44,161 bases of DNA from Rubrimonas cliftonensis (GCF_900107585.1 NZ_FNQM01000021.1:1-44161), one strand, 5' to 3'. Positions 25,746 to 34,327 are shown, counted from the first letter of the stretch. Numbers and translations are program-made. The notes: a model not told the origin generated them from the letters alone.

Positions 25746-26456
25746 TCAGCCCAGCGTCGTCGCGACCTGGGGGAACAAGCGCTGGTAGGCCTCGGCGTGG
25801 ACGATCTTGCGCCCGCCGTTGAGCCAGGCCTGGTTGCCCCGCTGGGCCGCCGCGCGCGTCCAGTAGTCCCACAGCCATTCCTGCGCGCCCATCTGCTCGA
25901 AAGCCCGCCGCTTGGTCTCGAACACGGCGTCGATGTCGAGATAGACGTCCGGCCGCCAGCCTGCCCATTCGGTCTGGTGCGGCTCGTACATCAGCACCGG
26001 CGTCGGGCCGGCGACCGCGAGGCCGGGGTTGTGGCCGCGCGCCTGGGAGATGATCTGCGCCTCCTGCGCGACGCGGCGGGTCAGCTCATGGTCGAAATTC
26101 CACGGGTCGCCGGGCGCGTGGCTGAGGATGAAGCTCGGCTGAAGCTCGCGGATCGCATCCGCCAGCGCCAGAATGGTATCGTCGGGCACCCGCATCGGGT
26201 AGTCGCCGTGCTCCATCAGCCGCAGCTCGGCGCCCAGCACATGCGCCGCCGCCTCGGCTTCGGCGCGGCGGTTCGCCTTGACGCGCTCCAGCGTCATCCC
26301 CGGCTCGCGCCACAGCTTAGCGCTTTCGCCGCGCTCGCCGAGCGACAGGCAGACGACGACCATGCGCCAGCCCTGCGCGGCGTGCAGCGCTATCGCGCCA
26401 CCGGCCCGCCACACGAAATCCGCCGCATGGGCGCTGATCACGAGACCCGCAGGCAT
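25746..26456 (-). CDS. galB: PIG-L/LmbE-fold hydratase, GalB-like (4-oxalomesaconate hydratase)
   Basis: The 236-residue protein has the N-terminal motif VISAHAADFVWRAGGAIALH (zinc ligands His10 and Asp13), then CLSLGERGESAKLW and the third zinc histidine in WNFDHE (His123). The ADFVWRAGG and GERGESAKLW segments match GalB of gallate degradation, which hydrates 4-oxalomesaconate to 4-carboxy-4-hydroxy-2-oxoadipate. They fit GalB better than the AHPDD deacetylases of this fold. It is the last gene of the TctC-TctB-TctA operon. ATG 26456 shares a base with the TctA stop (TGATG); a GTG at 26459 is the alternative. A tricarboxylate substrate fits well beside a tricarboxylate transporter. Confidence 0.82.
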   Translation of the reverse strand: MPAGLVISAHAADFVWRAGGAIALHAAQGWRMVVVCLSLGERGESAKLWREPGMTLERVKANRRAEAEAAAHVLGAELRLMEHGDYPMRVPDDTILALADAIRELQPSFILSHAPGDPWNFDHELTRRVAQEAQIISQARGHNPGLAVAGPTPVLMYEPHQTEWAGWRPDVYLDIDAVFETKRRAFEQMGAQEWLWDYWTRAAAQRGNQAWLNGGRKIVHAEAYQRLFPQVATTLG

Positions 26457-27967
26457 CACGTCTCTCCTTTCGCGCGCAGGGTGCGCTCACGCCGCGCGCC
26501 GAGCGCCACCCACACCACGAGCGCCACGGCGGCGGCGAGGAACGCCGCGCTGATCGGCCGCTCGACGAACACCATCGCGTCGCCCCGGCTCAGCAGCATC
26601 GCGCGCCGGAAATTCTCCTCGATCAGCGGCCCGAGGACGTAGCCGAGCAGCAGCGGGGCCGGCTCGAAGCCCAGCGCCAGCAGCACATAGGCCGCCATCC
26701 CCAGCCCCGCGACCATCAGCACGTCGAAGGGCGCGTTGGCGACGCTGTAGCAGCCGATCGCGATGAACAGCGTGATGGCGGGGAACAGGTAGCGCGGCGG
26801 GATCTGCAGCAGCTTCACCCACACCTGCATCAGCGGGATGTTGAGCACCAGCAGCATGAGGTTGCCGATCAGGAAGCTGACCGCGAGCCCCCAGAACAGC
26901 TCCGGCTGCTCCGCCAGCACCGTCGGGCCCGGCGTCACGCCATGCACCAGCAGCGCGCCGAGGATCAGCGCCATGATGGCGTCGCCGGGAATGCCCAGTG
27001 TCAGGGTCGGGATGAAGGCGGCCTGCGCCGCGGCGTTGTTGGCGGCCTCCGGCGCGCTGATCCCGGCCACGGCGCCGCTTCCGAACCGTTCCGGCGTGCG
27101 CGAGACGCGCTTCTCCACCGCATAGGCCATGAACGCCGCCATCGAGCCGCCGCCGGCGCCCGGCAGGATGCCCACCCCCGAGCCGACGCCCGCCCCGCGC
27201 ACCATGGGCCACCAGCTCTCGCGCAGGTCGGCCCGCGTCGGCATCAGGCTGCGCAGCGTGACGGCGCCGTTGACCGCCGGCCCGACCCGCGGCCTGCCGA
27301 TGCTGGAGATGACCTCCGAGACGCCGAAGAACGCCATCGCCACCACGACGATGTTGATCCCGTCGAAGAGCTGCGGTGCGCCGAAGGTGAAACGCAGCGC
27401 GCCGGAACTCGTATCCGTCCCGATGATCCCGAAGACGAGGCCAAGCGCCACGCTGGCGACGCCGATCAGCGGCCGCCCCTGGATCAGCGTCCCGGCCGCC
27501 ACCAGCCCAAGCGCCATCATCGCGAAATAGTCGGCGGAATGGAAGGACAGCGCCGCCCGCGCCAGCGGCGGCGACAGCGCGACCAGCAGCATGATCGCCA
27601 CGAGGCTGCCGAAAAACGATGCGAGCGTCGTGATGATGAGCGCCGCGCCCGCCCTGCCCTGCTTCGTCATCGGATAGCCGTCGAGACAGATCACCGCCGA
27701 GGACGCCGTCCCCGGCAGGTTGACCATGATCGACGCGATCGAGCCGCCATACTGCGCGCCGTAGTAGATGCCGGCGAGCATCACGAGACCCGCAGTCACC
27801 GGCGCGTGGAAGGTCAGCGGCAGCAGCAGCGAGATCGCCGTGAGGTGCCCGATGCCCGGCAGCACGCCGACGACCATGCCGACCGTGACGCCCAGCAGGC
27901 AGTAGAGGAGGTTCTGGGCGCTCAGCGCCGTCTCGAACCCAAGCAGTAGGCCGTCGGCGAAACTCAT
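26456..27967 (-). CDS. tctA: Tripartite tricarboxylate transporter large membrane subunit TctA
   Basis: The 503-residue inner-membrane protein has about a dozen transmembrane segments and family motifs including VLPGIGHLTAISLLLPLTF, YYGAQYGGSIASIMVNLPGT and GILPGAGGGSMAAFMAYA. It is the channel-forming subunit that imports the ligand captured by TctC, driven by the ion gradient. The start at 27967 overlaps the TctB stop (ATGA), and the stop overlaps the GalB-like start. Length is normal for TctA. Confidence 0.96.
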   Translation of the reverse strand: MSFADGLLLGFETALSAQNLLYCLLGVTVGMVVGVLPGIGHLTAISLLLPLTFHAPVTAGLVMLAGIYYGAQYGGSIASIMVNLPGTASSAVICLDGYPMTKQGRAGAALIITTLASFFGSLVAIMLLVALSPPLARAALSFHSADYFAMMALGLVAAGTLIQGRPLIGVASVALGLVFGIIGTDTSSGALRFTFGAPQLFDGINIVVVAMAFFGVSEVISSIGRPRVGPAVNGAVTLRSLMPTRADLRESWWPMVRGAGVGSGVGILPGAGGGSMAAFMAYAVEKRVSRTPERFGSGAVAGISAPEAANNAAAQAAFIPTLTLGIPGDAIMALILGALLVHGVTPGPTVLAEQPELFWGLAVSFLIGNLMLLVLNIPLMQVWVKLLQIPPRYLFPAITLFIAIGCYSVANAPFDVLMVAGLGMAAYVLLALGFEPAPLLLGYVLGPLIEENFRRAMLLSRGDAMVFVERPISAAFLAAAVALVVWVALGARRERTLRAKGET

Positions 27968-28413
27968 GGCGCGCCCCAGGCGAAGGCCGGGGCGGGAATG
28001 CCGAGAAAGACGACGAAGAGCGCATAGGCCGCCGGCGCCAGGATGACGGAGAGCAGCGCCAGCGCGCGCCACTGCACCGGCGTCTCGGCGAGGCCCGACA
28101 CGAAGATCAGGATGACGCTGGCCGGAATGAAGCCGAGTCGCTCGACCGTCAGGGCGAAGAGGACGAGCGCCCCCGTCACCGCCAGCATCGCCCTCACGCG
28201 CAGGGCCGGCGCCGGCTCCACCGACCGCAGGGCGAACAGCGCCGCCCCGAGCCCGCTGAGCGACAGCACGACCCCGAGCGCGAGCGGAAACATGCCCGGT
28301 CCCATCCTGGCGGGCGTCCCGAGACGGTAGTCGAGACTGATCCAGACCACCGCCGCCCCGAGGGCGAGCGCGGCCAGACCTGCGAGCAGGTCCTTGCGCA
28401 GGAGCGCGTTCAT
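27964..28413 (-). CDS. tctB: Tripartite tricarboxylate transporter small membrane subunit TctB
   Basis: The 149-residue protein has four transmembrane helices. It shows the TctB pattern: the first helix (LLAGLAALALGAAVVWISLD), then RLGTPARMGPGMFPLALGV, and the C-terminal helices with YALFVVFLGIPAP. It partners TctA in the inner membrane. Its start ATG lies 50 bases after the TctC stop, and its stop overlaps the tctA ATG. Confidence 0.94.
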   Translation of the reverse strand: MNALLRKDLLAGLAALALGAAVVWISLDYRLGTPARMGPGMFPLALGVVLSLSGLGAALFALRSVEPAPALRVRAMLAVTGALVLFALTVERLGFIPASVILIFVSGLAETPVQWRALALLSVILAPAAYALFVVFLGIPAPAFAWGAP

Positions 28414-28463
28414 GGCGTCCTCCCGGCGCGGCTGGGGGCGGCCGAAGCCGCCCTGCGCGCGCG

Positions 28464-29429
28464 TCATTGGGGCGTGATGTCGGCGGTCTCGATGATCGTC
28501 GCGAACTGGCCGCGCAGGCGCTCCAGCATCGCCTGGAAATCGGCGCGCGACGACGGGAAGGGCGCGGCGCCGGCCTCGCTCAGCCGCGCCGCGACCGCCG
28601 GATCGGCGAGCACTTCCTGAACAGCGGCGTTGAGCTGGTCGAGGATCGGCTCGGGCGTGCCGGCGCGGCCCATCAGGCCGGTCCACTGGCTGGTGTCGAC
28701 GTTCGGGACGCCGGCCTCCTGCATCGTGGGCGTCTCGGGGCTCGGCGCGATGCGCTGGCCGCTCGCGGTAGACAGCACCACCACGTCGCCGCTGTCGATG
28801 AACGGCTTGGTGGAGGAGTAGGAGACGACGCTCACATCGACCTCGCCGCTGGCGACCGCCGTCGCGGCGGGGCGACCGCCCTTGTAGGGGATGTGCTGCA
28901 GCGTGATCCCCGCCTCCAGCGCCATCCACTCCGGCGCAAGGTGGTTCAGCGTGCCGACGCCGGCCGACGAGTAGGTGATCATGCCGGGCTGGGCCTTCGC
29001 GGCGGCGAGGAAGTCCTCCATGGTGCTGAACGGGGCCTCCTTGTTCGCGACCAGGATCAGCGGGGTGTCGGTGACGGTCGAGATCGGCGTGAAGTCCGCC
29101 TCGGCGTCGTAGGGCGTCTGGTCGAACAGCGAGGGATTGATGGTCATGGTGCCGGCCTCGCCCATGAAGAGCGTGTAGCCGTCGGGTGCGCTCTGCGCGA
29201 GCGCGGTCGCGGCGATGAAGCCGGAGCCGCCGGCGCGGTTCTCGACGATCACCTCGACGCCCCACTTCTTCGAAAGCCCCTCGCCGATGGTGCGCGAGGC
29301 CAGATCGACCACGCCGCCCGGCGCGAACGGCACGAGGATCGTGATCGCGCGTTCGGGATAGTTCTGCGCGGCGGCGTGGCCCGCCGTCATGGCCGCCAGC
29401 GCGGCGGCGAGGATCATGGACTTCTTCAT
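28464..29429 (-). CDS. tctC: Tripartite tricarboxylate transporter periplasmic receptor TctC (Bug family)
   Basis: The 321-residue exported protein has a signal peptide (MKKSMILAAALAAMTAGHAA) and the Bug-fold core: YPERAITILVPFAPGGVVDL, VIVENRAGGSGFIAA, DGYTLFMGEAG and IPYKGGRPAATAV. It binds a carboxylated ligand in the periplasm and delivers it to TctBA. Given the GalB-like hydratase at the end of the operon, a tricarboxylate or polycarboxylate breakdown product of an aromatic acid is the best guess. Its start follows AAAAGGGAGAGAGACG. It is first in the operon, and the FCD regulator at 29481 is encoded just upstream on the same strand. Confidence 0.95.
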   Translation of the reverse strand: MKKSMILAAALAAMTAGHAAAQNYPERAITILVPFAPGGVVDLASRTIGEGLSKKWGVEVIVENRAGGSGFIAATALAQSAPDGYTLFMGEAGTMTINPSLFDQTPYDAEADFTPISTVTDTPLILVANKEAPFSTMEDFLAAAKAQPGMITYSSAGVGTLNHLAPEWMALEAGITLQHIPYKGGRPAATAVASGEVDVSVVSYSSTKPFIDSGDVVVLSTASGQRIAPSPETPTMQEAGVPNVDTSQWTGLMGRAGTPEPILDQLNAAVQEVLADPAVAARLSEAGAAPFPSSRADFQAMLERLRGQFATIIETADITPQ

Positions 29430-29480
29430 CGTCTCTCTCCCTTTTCTGATTGAGCGCCCGTCGGCGCCGGTGGCCGCGCC

Positions 29481-30212
29481 CTAACGGCCGAGCAGGTGTT
29501 CCTGAACCGCCGCGAGGTGCCGCCGCATCGATCGCGAGGCCCCCTCCACGTCGCGGTCCGCGATCGCCGACACGATCGCGTCGTGATCGGCGAAACTGTG
29601 ATGGTCCGCCGGCGGCCGCGTCGGCGCCGCCCGCAGGCGCCCCCAGACGACGGCGCGGCGCACGGCGTTCATCGTGTCGAACATGGTCAACAGCACGAGA
29701 TTGCGCGCGCCGGTGGCGATGGCGCGGTGCAGGCGGTTGTCCCAGGTCTCGTACTCGCGCCAGGTGTCGGCGCGGCGCGAGCCTGCGAGGCAGGCGCGCA
29801 TGGCGTCGATGTCGACCGCGGTGGCGTTGACGGCCGATTCCATGGCGATGACGGGCTCCACGAGCAGCCGCGCGCGCATCACCTCGGCCGGATTGGTCTG
29901 CGCCGCGGTCTGGCCGAGCTCGGCCGCGGCCGCCGCTGGCCGCGCCCCCAGAAATGTTCCCTTGCCAACGTGCCGCCAGAGCTTTCCGTCCGCCTCAAGC
30001 TCCGACAGCGCCTTGCGGAGCTCGCTGCGGGAGACGCCCAGCACCTCGCACAGCTCGCGTTCCGACGGCAGCCGGTCGTTTTCGGACAACCCGCGCTGAG
30101 AGAGCCAGGCCGTCAGCTGGGTGAGCGCGCCATGTCCGCAATCGGCTCCGCATTGATCGATCAAGAACCAATCCACCCGGTTTCGCTGCACCAATCTCAA
30201 CCAATACGACAT
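29481..30212 (-). CDS. GntR-family regulator with FCD domain (paralogue 3)
   Basis: The protein (243 residues from ATG 30212) has a winged HTH (RLPSERELCEVLGVSRSELR, WRHVGKGTFLG) and an FCD domain with WDNRLHRAIATGARN and PPADHHSFADHDAIVSAI. The N-terminus is about ten residues longer than in its paralogues at 12380 and 17010, and ATG 30212 lies inside a cluster of ACCAAT/ATTGG boxes. A downstream start (GTG 30176 or TTG 30164) would leave those boxes free as operators. It is encoded 51 bases before the tctC start on the same strand and probably controls the transporter/GalB operon in response to a small carboxylate. Confidence 0.88.
   Translation of the reverse strand: MSYWLRLVQRNRVDWFLIDQCGADCGHGALTQLTAWLSQRGLSENDRLPSERELCEVLGVSRSELRKALSELEADGKLWRHVGKGTFLGARPAAAAAELGQTAAQTNPAEVMRARLLVEPVIAMESAVNATAVDIDAMRACLAGSRRADTWREYETWDNRLHRAIATGARNLVLLTMFDTMNAVRRAVVWGRLRAAPTRPPADHHSFADHDAIVSAIADRDVEGASRSMRRHLAAVQEHLLGR
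30153..30164. promoter_or_regulatory. Perfect 12-bp palindrome at the FCD regulator start
   Basis: TTGATCGATCAA is a perfect palindrome lying at the alternative downstream start of the regulator at 29481. It may be an operator, or coincidental within the coding region if translation starts at 30212. Confidence 0.3.
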
Positions 30213-30226
30213 TGGCTGCGCATTGG
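30190..30226. promoter_or_regulatory. Cluster of ACCAAT/ATTGG operator-like boxes
   Basis: ACCAAT at 30190 and 30200 and ATTGG at 30211 and 30222 form overlapping inverted repeats; ACCAAT-N5-ATTGG is at 30200-30215. Another ACCAAT lies at 30167. The half-sites are those of the perfect operator next to paralogue 1 (13063-13080). Confidence 0.55.
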
Positions 30227-30499
30227 ACGAAAGGCAACCGGATTCGCGCGGCGCCGGGCGGCCGACGCGAGAACCGGCGGCGGAGCCGGGGCGCGCCGCC
30301 TCCGGGAAAGTCCGGCCCAGTTCAGTCGATGGCGATCCTGTTGCTCAGCGCCTTGATCTGCGGCGCCGGGTTCCGATCGTCTTCACTGTGGCGGCTGACG
30401 AGGCCCCCCGAAGACCGAGGCCGGGATCTGCAGCGCGCCGCCCTGGACCGGCGCGGCGATGGACCGCCGAACGCCGCCAAAGCCCGCCGCGAGCGCGGA
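30213..30499. other. Gap between FCD regulator 3 and the FGE gene
   Basis: Apart from the operator boxes at the 30213-30226 end, I see no gene, RNA or clear terminator in these GC-rich bases. It separates the tct operon from the sulfatase block, both read leftwards. Confidence 0.4.
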
Positions 30500-31474
30500 T
30501 CAATCCGGCGTTGCGGGCCGCAGCACGGTTCTGAAACCGATATGGTTCGAGCCGAGCGACAATTCCTGCGGCTGGCGCGCGGCCGGGCGGTAGCGGGCGC
30601 AGTAGTTCGGCGCGCAGAGCCACGAACCGCCCTTGACGGTGACGCGGGCTTCGTCGGGAGCGGCGAGGCTCGCGGGACGCGGACTCCACGCATCGCGGAC
30701 ATATTCCCAGACATTGCCGGCCATGTCGTGCAGGCCGTAGCCGTTGGGCGCGAAGCAACCGGCGGGCGCAGTCGTGAGGAACCCGTCCGAGACACGGTTC
30801 TCGGCGGGGAAGCGGCCCTGCCAGGTGTTGGCCTTCCAGCCCTCGACCGGATTGTAGGCCTCGCCCCAGGTGTAGTCGGCGCCCTCCAGCCCGCCACGGG
30901 CGGCGAATTCCCATTCCGCCTCGGTCGGCAGGTCGCGCCCGAGCCACTGCGCATAGGCCAGCGCGTCCTCCCAGGCGATGTGGACCACGGGATGGTCCTC
31001 GAAGCCCGCGATGGCGGAACCGGGCCCGATCGGCTCACGCCAGTTCGCGCCGCCGACATAGCGCCACCACCGGGTCGGGTCTTCGAGGCCAGCCGCCGTG
31101 CGCGGCGGCGCGAAGACCATCGAGCCGGGGCGGGTGAGGCTTTCGGGCAGGTGGGAGTGCTCGGCGGGGTCGAGACCACGCTCGGCGACGGTGACGTAGC
31201 CGCTGGCGGCGACGAAGGCGGCGAACTGGGCGTTCGTCACCTCGGTTCGGTCGATCCAGAAGGCGCCGACGGTCGCCTCGCGCTGCGGCCCCTCCTCGGC
31301 GTAGTGGTCGTCCGATCCCATCAGGAACGTCCCGCCGTCGAGCCGCGCCATGCCGCGCGTCGGCGCCGCGGGATCGGGGAGCGGCGGCGGCGGCGCGCAG
31401 ACATCGGCGAGCGCCGCGCCGGCGGCGAGCGATGCGGCCAGTGCGATCCGCAGGGTCAGTTTCCGGCCGGCCAT
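30500..31474 (-). CDS. Formylglycine-generating enzyme family protein (SUMF1), predicted exported
   Basis: The 324-residue protein has the FGE-sulfatase domain: GGTFLMGSDD, WIDRTEVTNAQFAAFVAASG, DLPTEAEWEFAARGG and MAGNVWEYVRDAW. Both catalytic cysteines are in place in GGSWLCAPNYCARYRPAAR (Cys287, Cys292), as in true copper-dependent, aerobic FGE that converts sulfatase cysteine to formylglycine. The first 24 residues (TLRIALAASLAAGAALA) look like a Sec signal peptide, so maturation may happen in the periplasm, unlike the cytoplasmic FGEs studied best. It overlaps the upstream HAD gene by 19 bases and follows a sulfatase gene in the same direction, which strongly supports a maturation role. 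Confidence 0.86.
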   Translation of the reverse strand: MAGRKLTLRIALAASLAAGAALADVCAPPPPLPDPAAPTRGMARLDGGTFLMGSDDHYAEEGPQREATVGAFWIDRTEVTNAQFAAFVAASGYVTVAERGLDPAEHSHLPESLTRPGSMVFAPPRTAAGLEDPTRWWRYVGGANWREPIGPGSAIAGFEDHPVVHIAWEDALAYAQWLGRDLPTEAEWEFAARGGLEGADYTWGEAYNPVEGWKANTWQGRFPAENRVSDGFLTTAPAGCFAPNGYGLHDMAGNVWEYVRDAWSPRPASLAAPDEARVTVKGGSWLCAPNYCARYRPAARQPQELSLGSNHIGFRTVLRPATPD

Positions 31475-32457
31475 ACCCTCTCCCAGTCTTCCGCCATGTC
31501 CACGAGCAGCCAGCCGCGCGCCTCGGCCTCGTCGAGCCCGCGGTCGAGACGCCCGACATGGCCCTCGCGATCATAGGCGAATTCGCGCGCGGCGTCCGTG
31601 TGGTGGACGATCATGCCGAAACGGGGGCCGTCCCCCGCCGTCGTCCATTCCAGCATCTCGAAGTCGCCGTCGGAGTTGCCGGCGGCGAAGATCGGCCGCC
31701 GGCCGATGCGGGCGTCGATCGCCAGCGGCTTGCCGGCCCCGTCGTCGACGAACGCGACGCCGGGATCCTTCGCGATCCGCGGAGCGGGCCCCTCGGCGTC
31801 GTAGCGCGCCTCGCCAGTCGATCCGACCACCTGCTCGGGAGGCACGTTGTAGACGTCCTCGGCGAAGGCCCGGATGAAGTGCAGCCCGCCGCCGGAGACG
31901 ATCCAGGTGCGGAAGCCCTCGTCGCGGAGATAGCGCAGAAGCTCCAGCATCGGTTGATAGACCATGGCGGCGTAGGTCATCCCGGTCTGCGGATGGCGCG
32001 CGACGTCGAGCCACGCCCGAACCTCGGCCTCGAACTCCTCGACCGAAAGGCCGGAGTGCGTGGCGGCGACGATCTCCAGCAGGCCTTCGGCGCCGGATGC
32101 CGCCACCGTCGCCATGTCGCCCGCGGCGGCGGCGCGGAGGGCGTCGGAGTTCAGCACGGAGGGGTCGTCCCCGGCCATCTCGCGGAGGCGGTCGATGGCG
32201 AACAGAACCTGGAAATAGATGGGCTTTTCCGCCCAGAGCGTGCCGTCATTGTCGAACACGGCGATGCGGGCGGCGGGCGTGACGTAGTCGCCCGAGGCGG
32301 GATCGGTCACCGCCTCGACGAAGCCGACGAGACGCGCCTTCGCGTCCGTGTCGCGCCAGGAGGGCAGCGGGTCGGCGAGCGCCGCCGTGGCGGCGAGCGC
32401 GACAAGCGCGGCGGCGGCGGTGGCGGTGGCGGTGGTGAGACCCGGTCGAACCATCAT
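31456..32457 (-). CDS. Exported HAD-superfamily hydrolase
   Basis: The 333-residue protein has a signal peptide (ATAAAALVALAATAALAD) and HAD motifs: FDNDGTLWAEKP (motif I), IVSGGG (motif II) and FAAGNSDGDFEML (motif IV). It should be a periplasmic phosphatase-type hydrolase. ATG 32457 (or the next codon, ATG 32454) follows GGAATGGAGCG. It lies between a sulfatase and an FGE homologue and overlaps the latter, an arrangement that suggests one operon for releasing sulfate and phosphate from organic compounds, or a helper role in sulfatase maturation. The substrate is unknown. Confidence 0.84.
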   Translation of the reverse strand: MMVRPGLTTATATAAAALVALAATAALADPLPSWRDTDAKARLVGFVEAVTDPASGDYVTPAARIAVFDNDGTLWAEKPIYFQVLFAIDRLREMAGDDPSVLNSDALRAAAAGDMATVAASGAEGLLEIVAATHSGLSVEEFEAEVRAWLDVARHPQTGMTYAAMVYQPMLELLRYLRDEGFRTWIVSGGGLHFIRAFAEDVYNVPPEQVVGSTGEARYDAEGPAPRIAKDPGVAFVDDGAGKPLAIDARIGRRPIFAAGNSDGDFEMLEWTTAGDGPRFGMIVHHTDAAREFAYDREGHVGRLDRGLDEAEARGWLLVDMAEDWERVWPAGN

Positions 32458-32527
32458 CGCTCCATTCCCATGCAGGAGGCGGGGCGGCCCGGCGGGCCGC
32501 CCCCTGATTTTACGGTTCAGGCGCGCG

Positions 32528-34105
32528 TCACCGTGAGCCGGCGCCCGCCTCAAGCGTCTTCATCACGGCGTCGAGGCTGAAGCTCGCCGCCTCCTGACGC
32601 GGCGGGTACTCCCGGAAGGTCTCAAGGAACCGCCCGACATAGGCCTGCGCCGGCACCAGCAGATAGGCCCTGTCGATCCACCAGTCGTAATAGGTGTTCG
32701 ACGTGCGGTACGCCCGCTCATAGGGGTCGCGGCGCAGGTTGAACATCAGCGGCGTGCGCAGCGGCGTGAACGGCTCGACCCAGGCGCGCAGCGTGGCCCA
32801 GGCCTTCTGCTCCATGAAGATCAGCTTCCAGTCACCGTAGCGAAGCGCCGAGAGGTCGCCGTCATCGGTGAAATAGAAGATCTCCTTGCGCGGGCCAGCC
32901 TCGCTCTCGCCCGAGAGCATCGGCAGGAGGTTGTAGCCGTCGAGATGCACGCGGTAGTCGCGGCCGAGCGCCGCGTTGGTCACGCCCTGCAGCAGATCCT
33001 CCTTGACCGTCTCGGCGCCGGCGGCGGCGAGGAAGGTCGGGAACCAGTCCATGTGATGCGCGATCTCGTTGCTGACCGAACCCGGCTCGATCACGCCGGG
33101 CCAGCGCACCATGGCGGGAACGCGCCAGCCTCCCTCCCAGTTGGTGTTCTTCTCGCCCCAGAACGGCGTCATCGCCGCGTCGGGCCAGGTGTTCATGTGC
33201 GGCCCGTTGTCGGTGGAGTAGAACACGATGGTCTCGTCGGCGATGCCGAGCTCGTCCAGCAGGGCGAGGAACTGGCCGATATGCATGTCGTGCTCAACCA
33301 TGCCGTCGGCGTATTCGTCCTGACCGCTGATCCCGCGCAGTTCTTCCTTGACGTGGGTGCGGAAATGCATCCGCGTCCCGCTCCACCACATGAACCAGGG
33401 CGTGCCGGCGGCCTCCTGCTCGCGGATCCAGGCCAGCGCCCCTTCCACGGTCTCGTCGTCCACCGTCTCCATGCGCTTGCGCGTCAGCGGGCCGGTGTCC
33501 TCGATCTGCTGTCCCTCAAGGCCGTTCGCGCCATAGGTCGCCCGCGAGCTGATCACGCCGCGAGGACCGAAGCGCTCCAGAAAGGTCTCGCCGTTGGGCA
33601 TGACGAGGTCGCGCGGATAGTCCTCGTTCTCAGGCTCCTCCTCGGCGTTGAGGTGGTAGAGGTTGCCGTAGAACACGTCGAAGCCGTGGTTCGTCGGCAG
33701 ATGCTCGTCCTTGTCGCCGAGATGGTTCTTGCCGAACTGCGCGGTGGCGTAGCCCTCCGCCTTGAGCATCCCCGCGATGGTGGGGTCCTCGGTCTGCATG
33801 CCCTGCTCGGCGCCCGGCAGGCCGACCTTCGAGAGGCCGGTGCGGAACACGCTCTGTCCGGTGATGAAGCTCGACCGGCCGGCGGTGCAGGACTGCTCGC
33901 CATAATAATCGGTGAAGATCATGCCCTCGCGGGCGATCCGGTCGATGTTCGGCGTGCGGTAGCCCATCAGTCCCATCGTGTAGGCGCTGATGTTGCTCTG
34001 GCCGACGTCGTCGCCCCAGATGACAAGGATGTTGGGCTTGACGTCTTGGGCGGCTGCGGCCGTGACACTCGCCCCCAACGCGAGCACAGCCAAAATCAGT
34101 CGCAT
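32528..34105 (-). CDS. Exported arylsulfatase-type sulfatase with a CTAGR active site
   Basis: The 525-residue protein has a Sec signal peptide (MRLILAVLALGASVTAAAAQ) and the alkaline-phosphatase-superfamily sulfatase fold. The metal-binding aspartates are in NILVIWGDDVG, and the modified-residue motif SCTAGRSSFITG starts at Cys73 (C-x-A-x-R where the classic motif has Pro). STDNGPHMNTWP near the middle and the repeated catalytic His/Lys segments (AQFGKNHLGD) follow. It would hydrolyse a sulfate ester in the periplasm after Cys73 is converted to formylglycine by the downstream FGE homologue. The start at 34105 gives the signal peptide. The open frame continues upstream towards the poly-G tract without homology. 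Confidence 0.92.
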   Translation of the reverse strand: MRLILAVLALGASVTAAAAQDVKPNILVIWGDDVGQSNISAYTMGLMGYRTPNIDRIAREGMIFTDYYGEQSCTAGRSSFITGQSVFRTGLSKVGLPGAEQGMQTEDPTIAGMLKAEGYATAQFGKNHLGDKDEHLPTNHGFDVFYGNLYHLNAEEEPENEDYPRDLVMPNGETFLERFGPRGVISSRATYGANGLEGQQIEDTGPLTRKRMETVDDETVEGALAWIREQEAAGTPWFMWWSGTRMHFRTHVKEELRGISGQDEYADGMVEHDMHIGQFLALLDELGIADETIVFYSTDNGPHMNTWPDAAMTPFWGEKNTNWEGGWRVPAMVRWPGVIEPGSVSNEIAHHMDWFPTFLAAAGAETVKEDLLQGVTNAALGRDYRVHLDGYNLLPMLSGESEAGPRKEIFYFTDDGDLSALRYGDWKLIFMEQKAWATLRAWVEPFTPLRTPLMFNLRRDPYERAYRTSNTYYDWWIDRAYLLVPAQAYVGRFLETFREYPPRQEAASFSLDAVMKTLEAGAGSR

Positions 34106-34289
34106 GGTCTTCCTCCTCTTTTTGGCAACAGATCGTGGATCAATCGAGCCGGCTGACGATAGCACCTTCCGCCGCGGAAATCGCCGCGACTTCGCGACGG
34201 CGCCGCAATCGGAGGCGCATGCCGGAGCCGGTCTCGATCCGGTGGACACGCTCCGCGGCCCGGTCTCCGGCGGCCGCGCCAGCGCGCGT

Positions 34290-34327
<38 letters not shown>

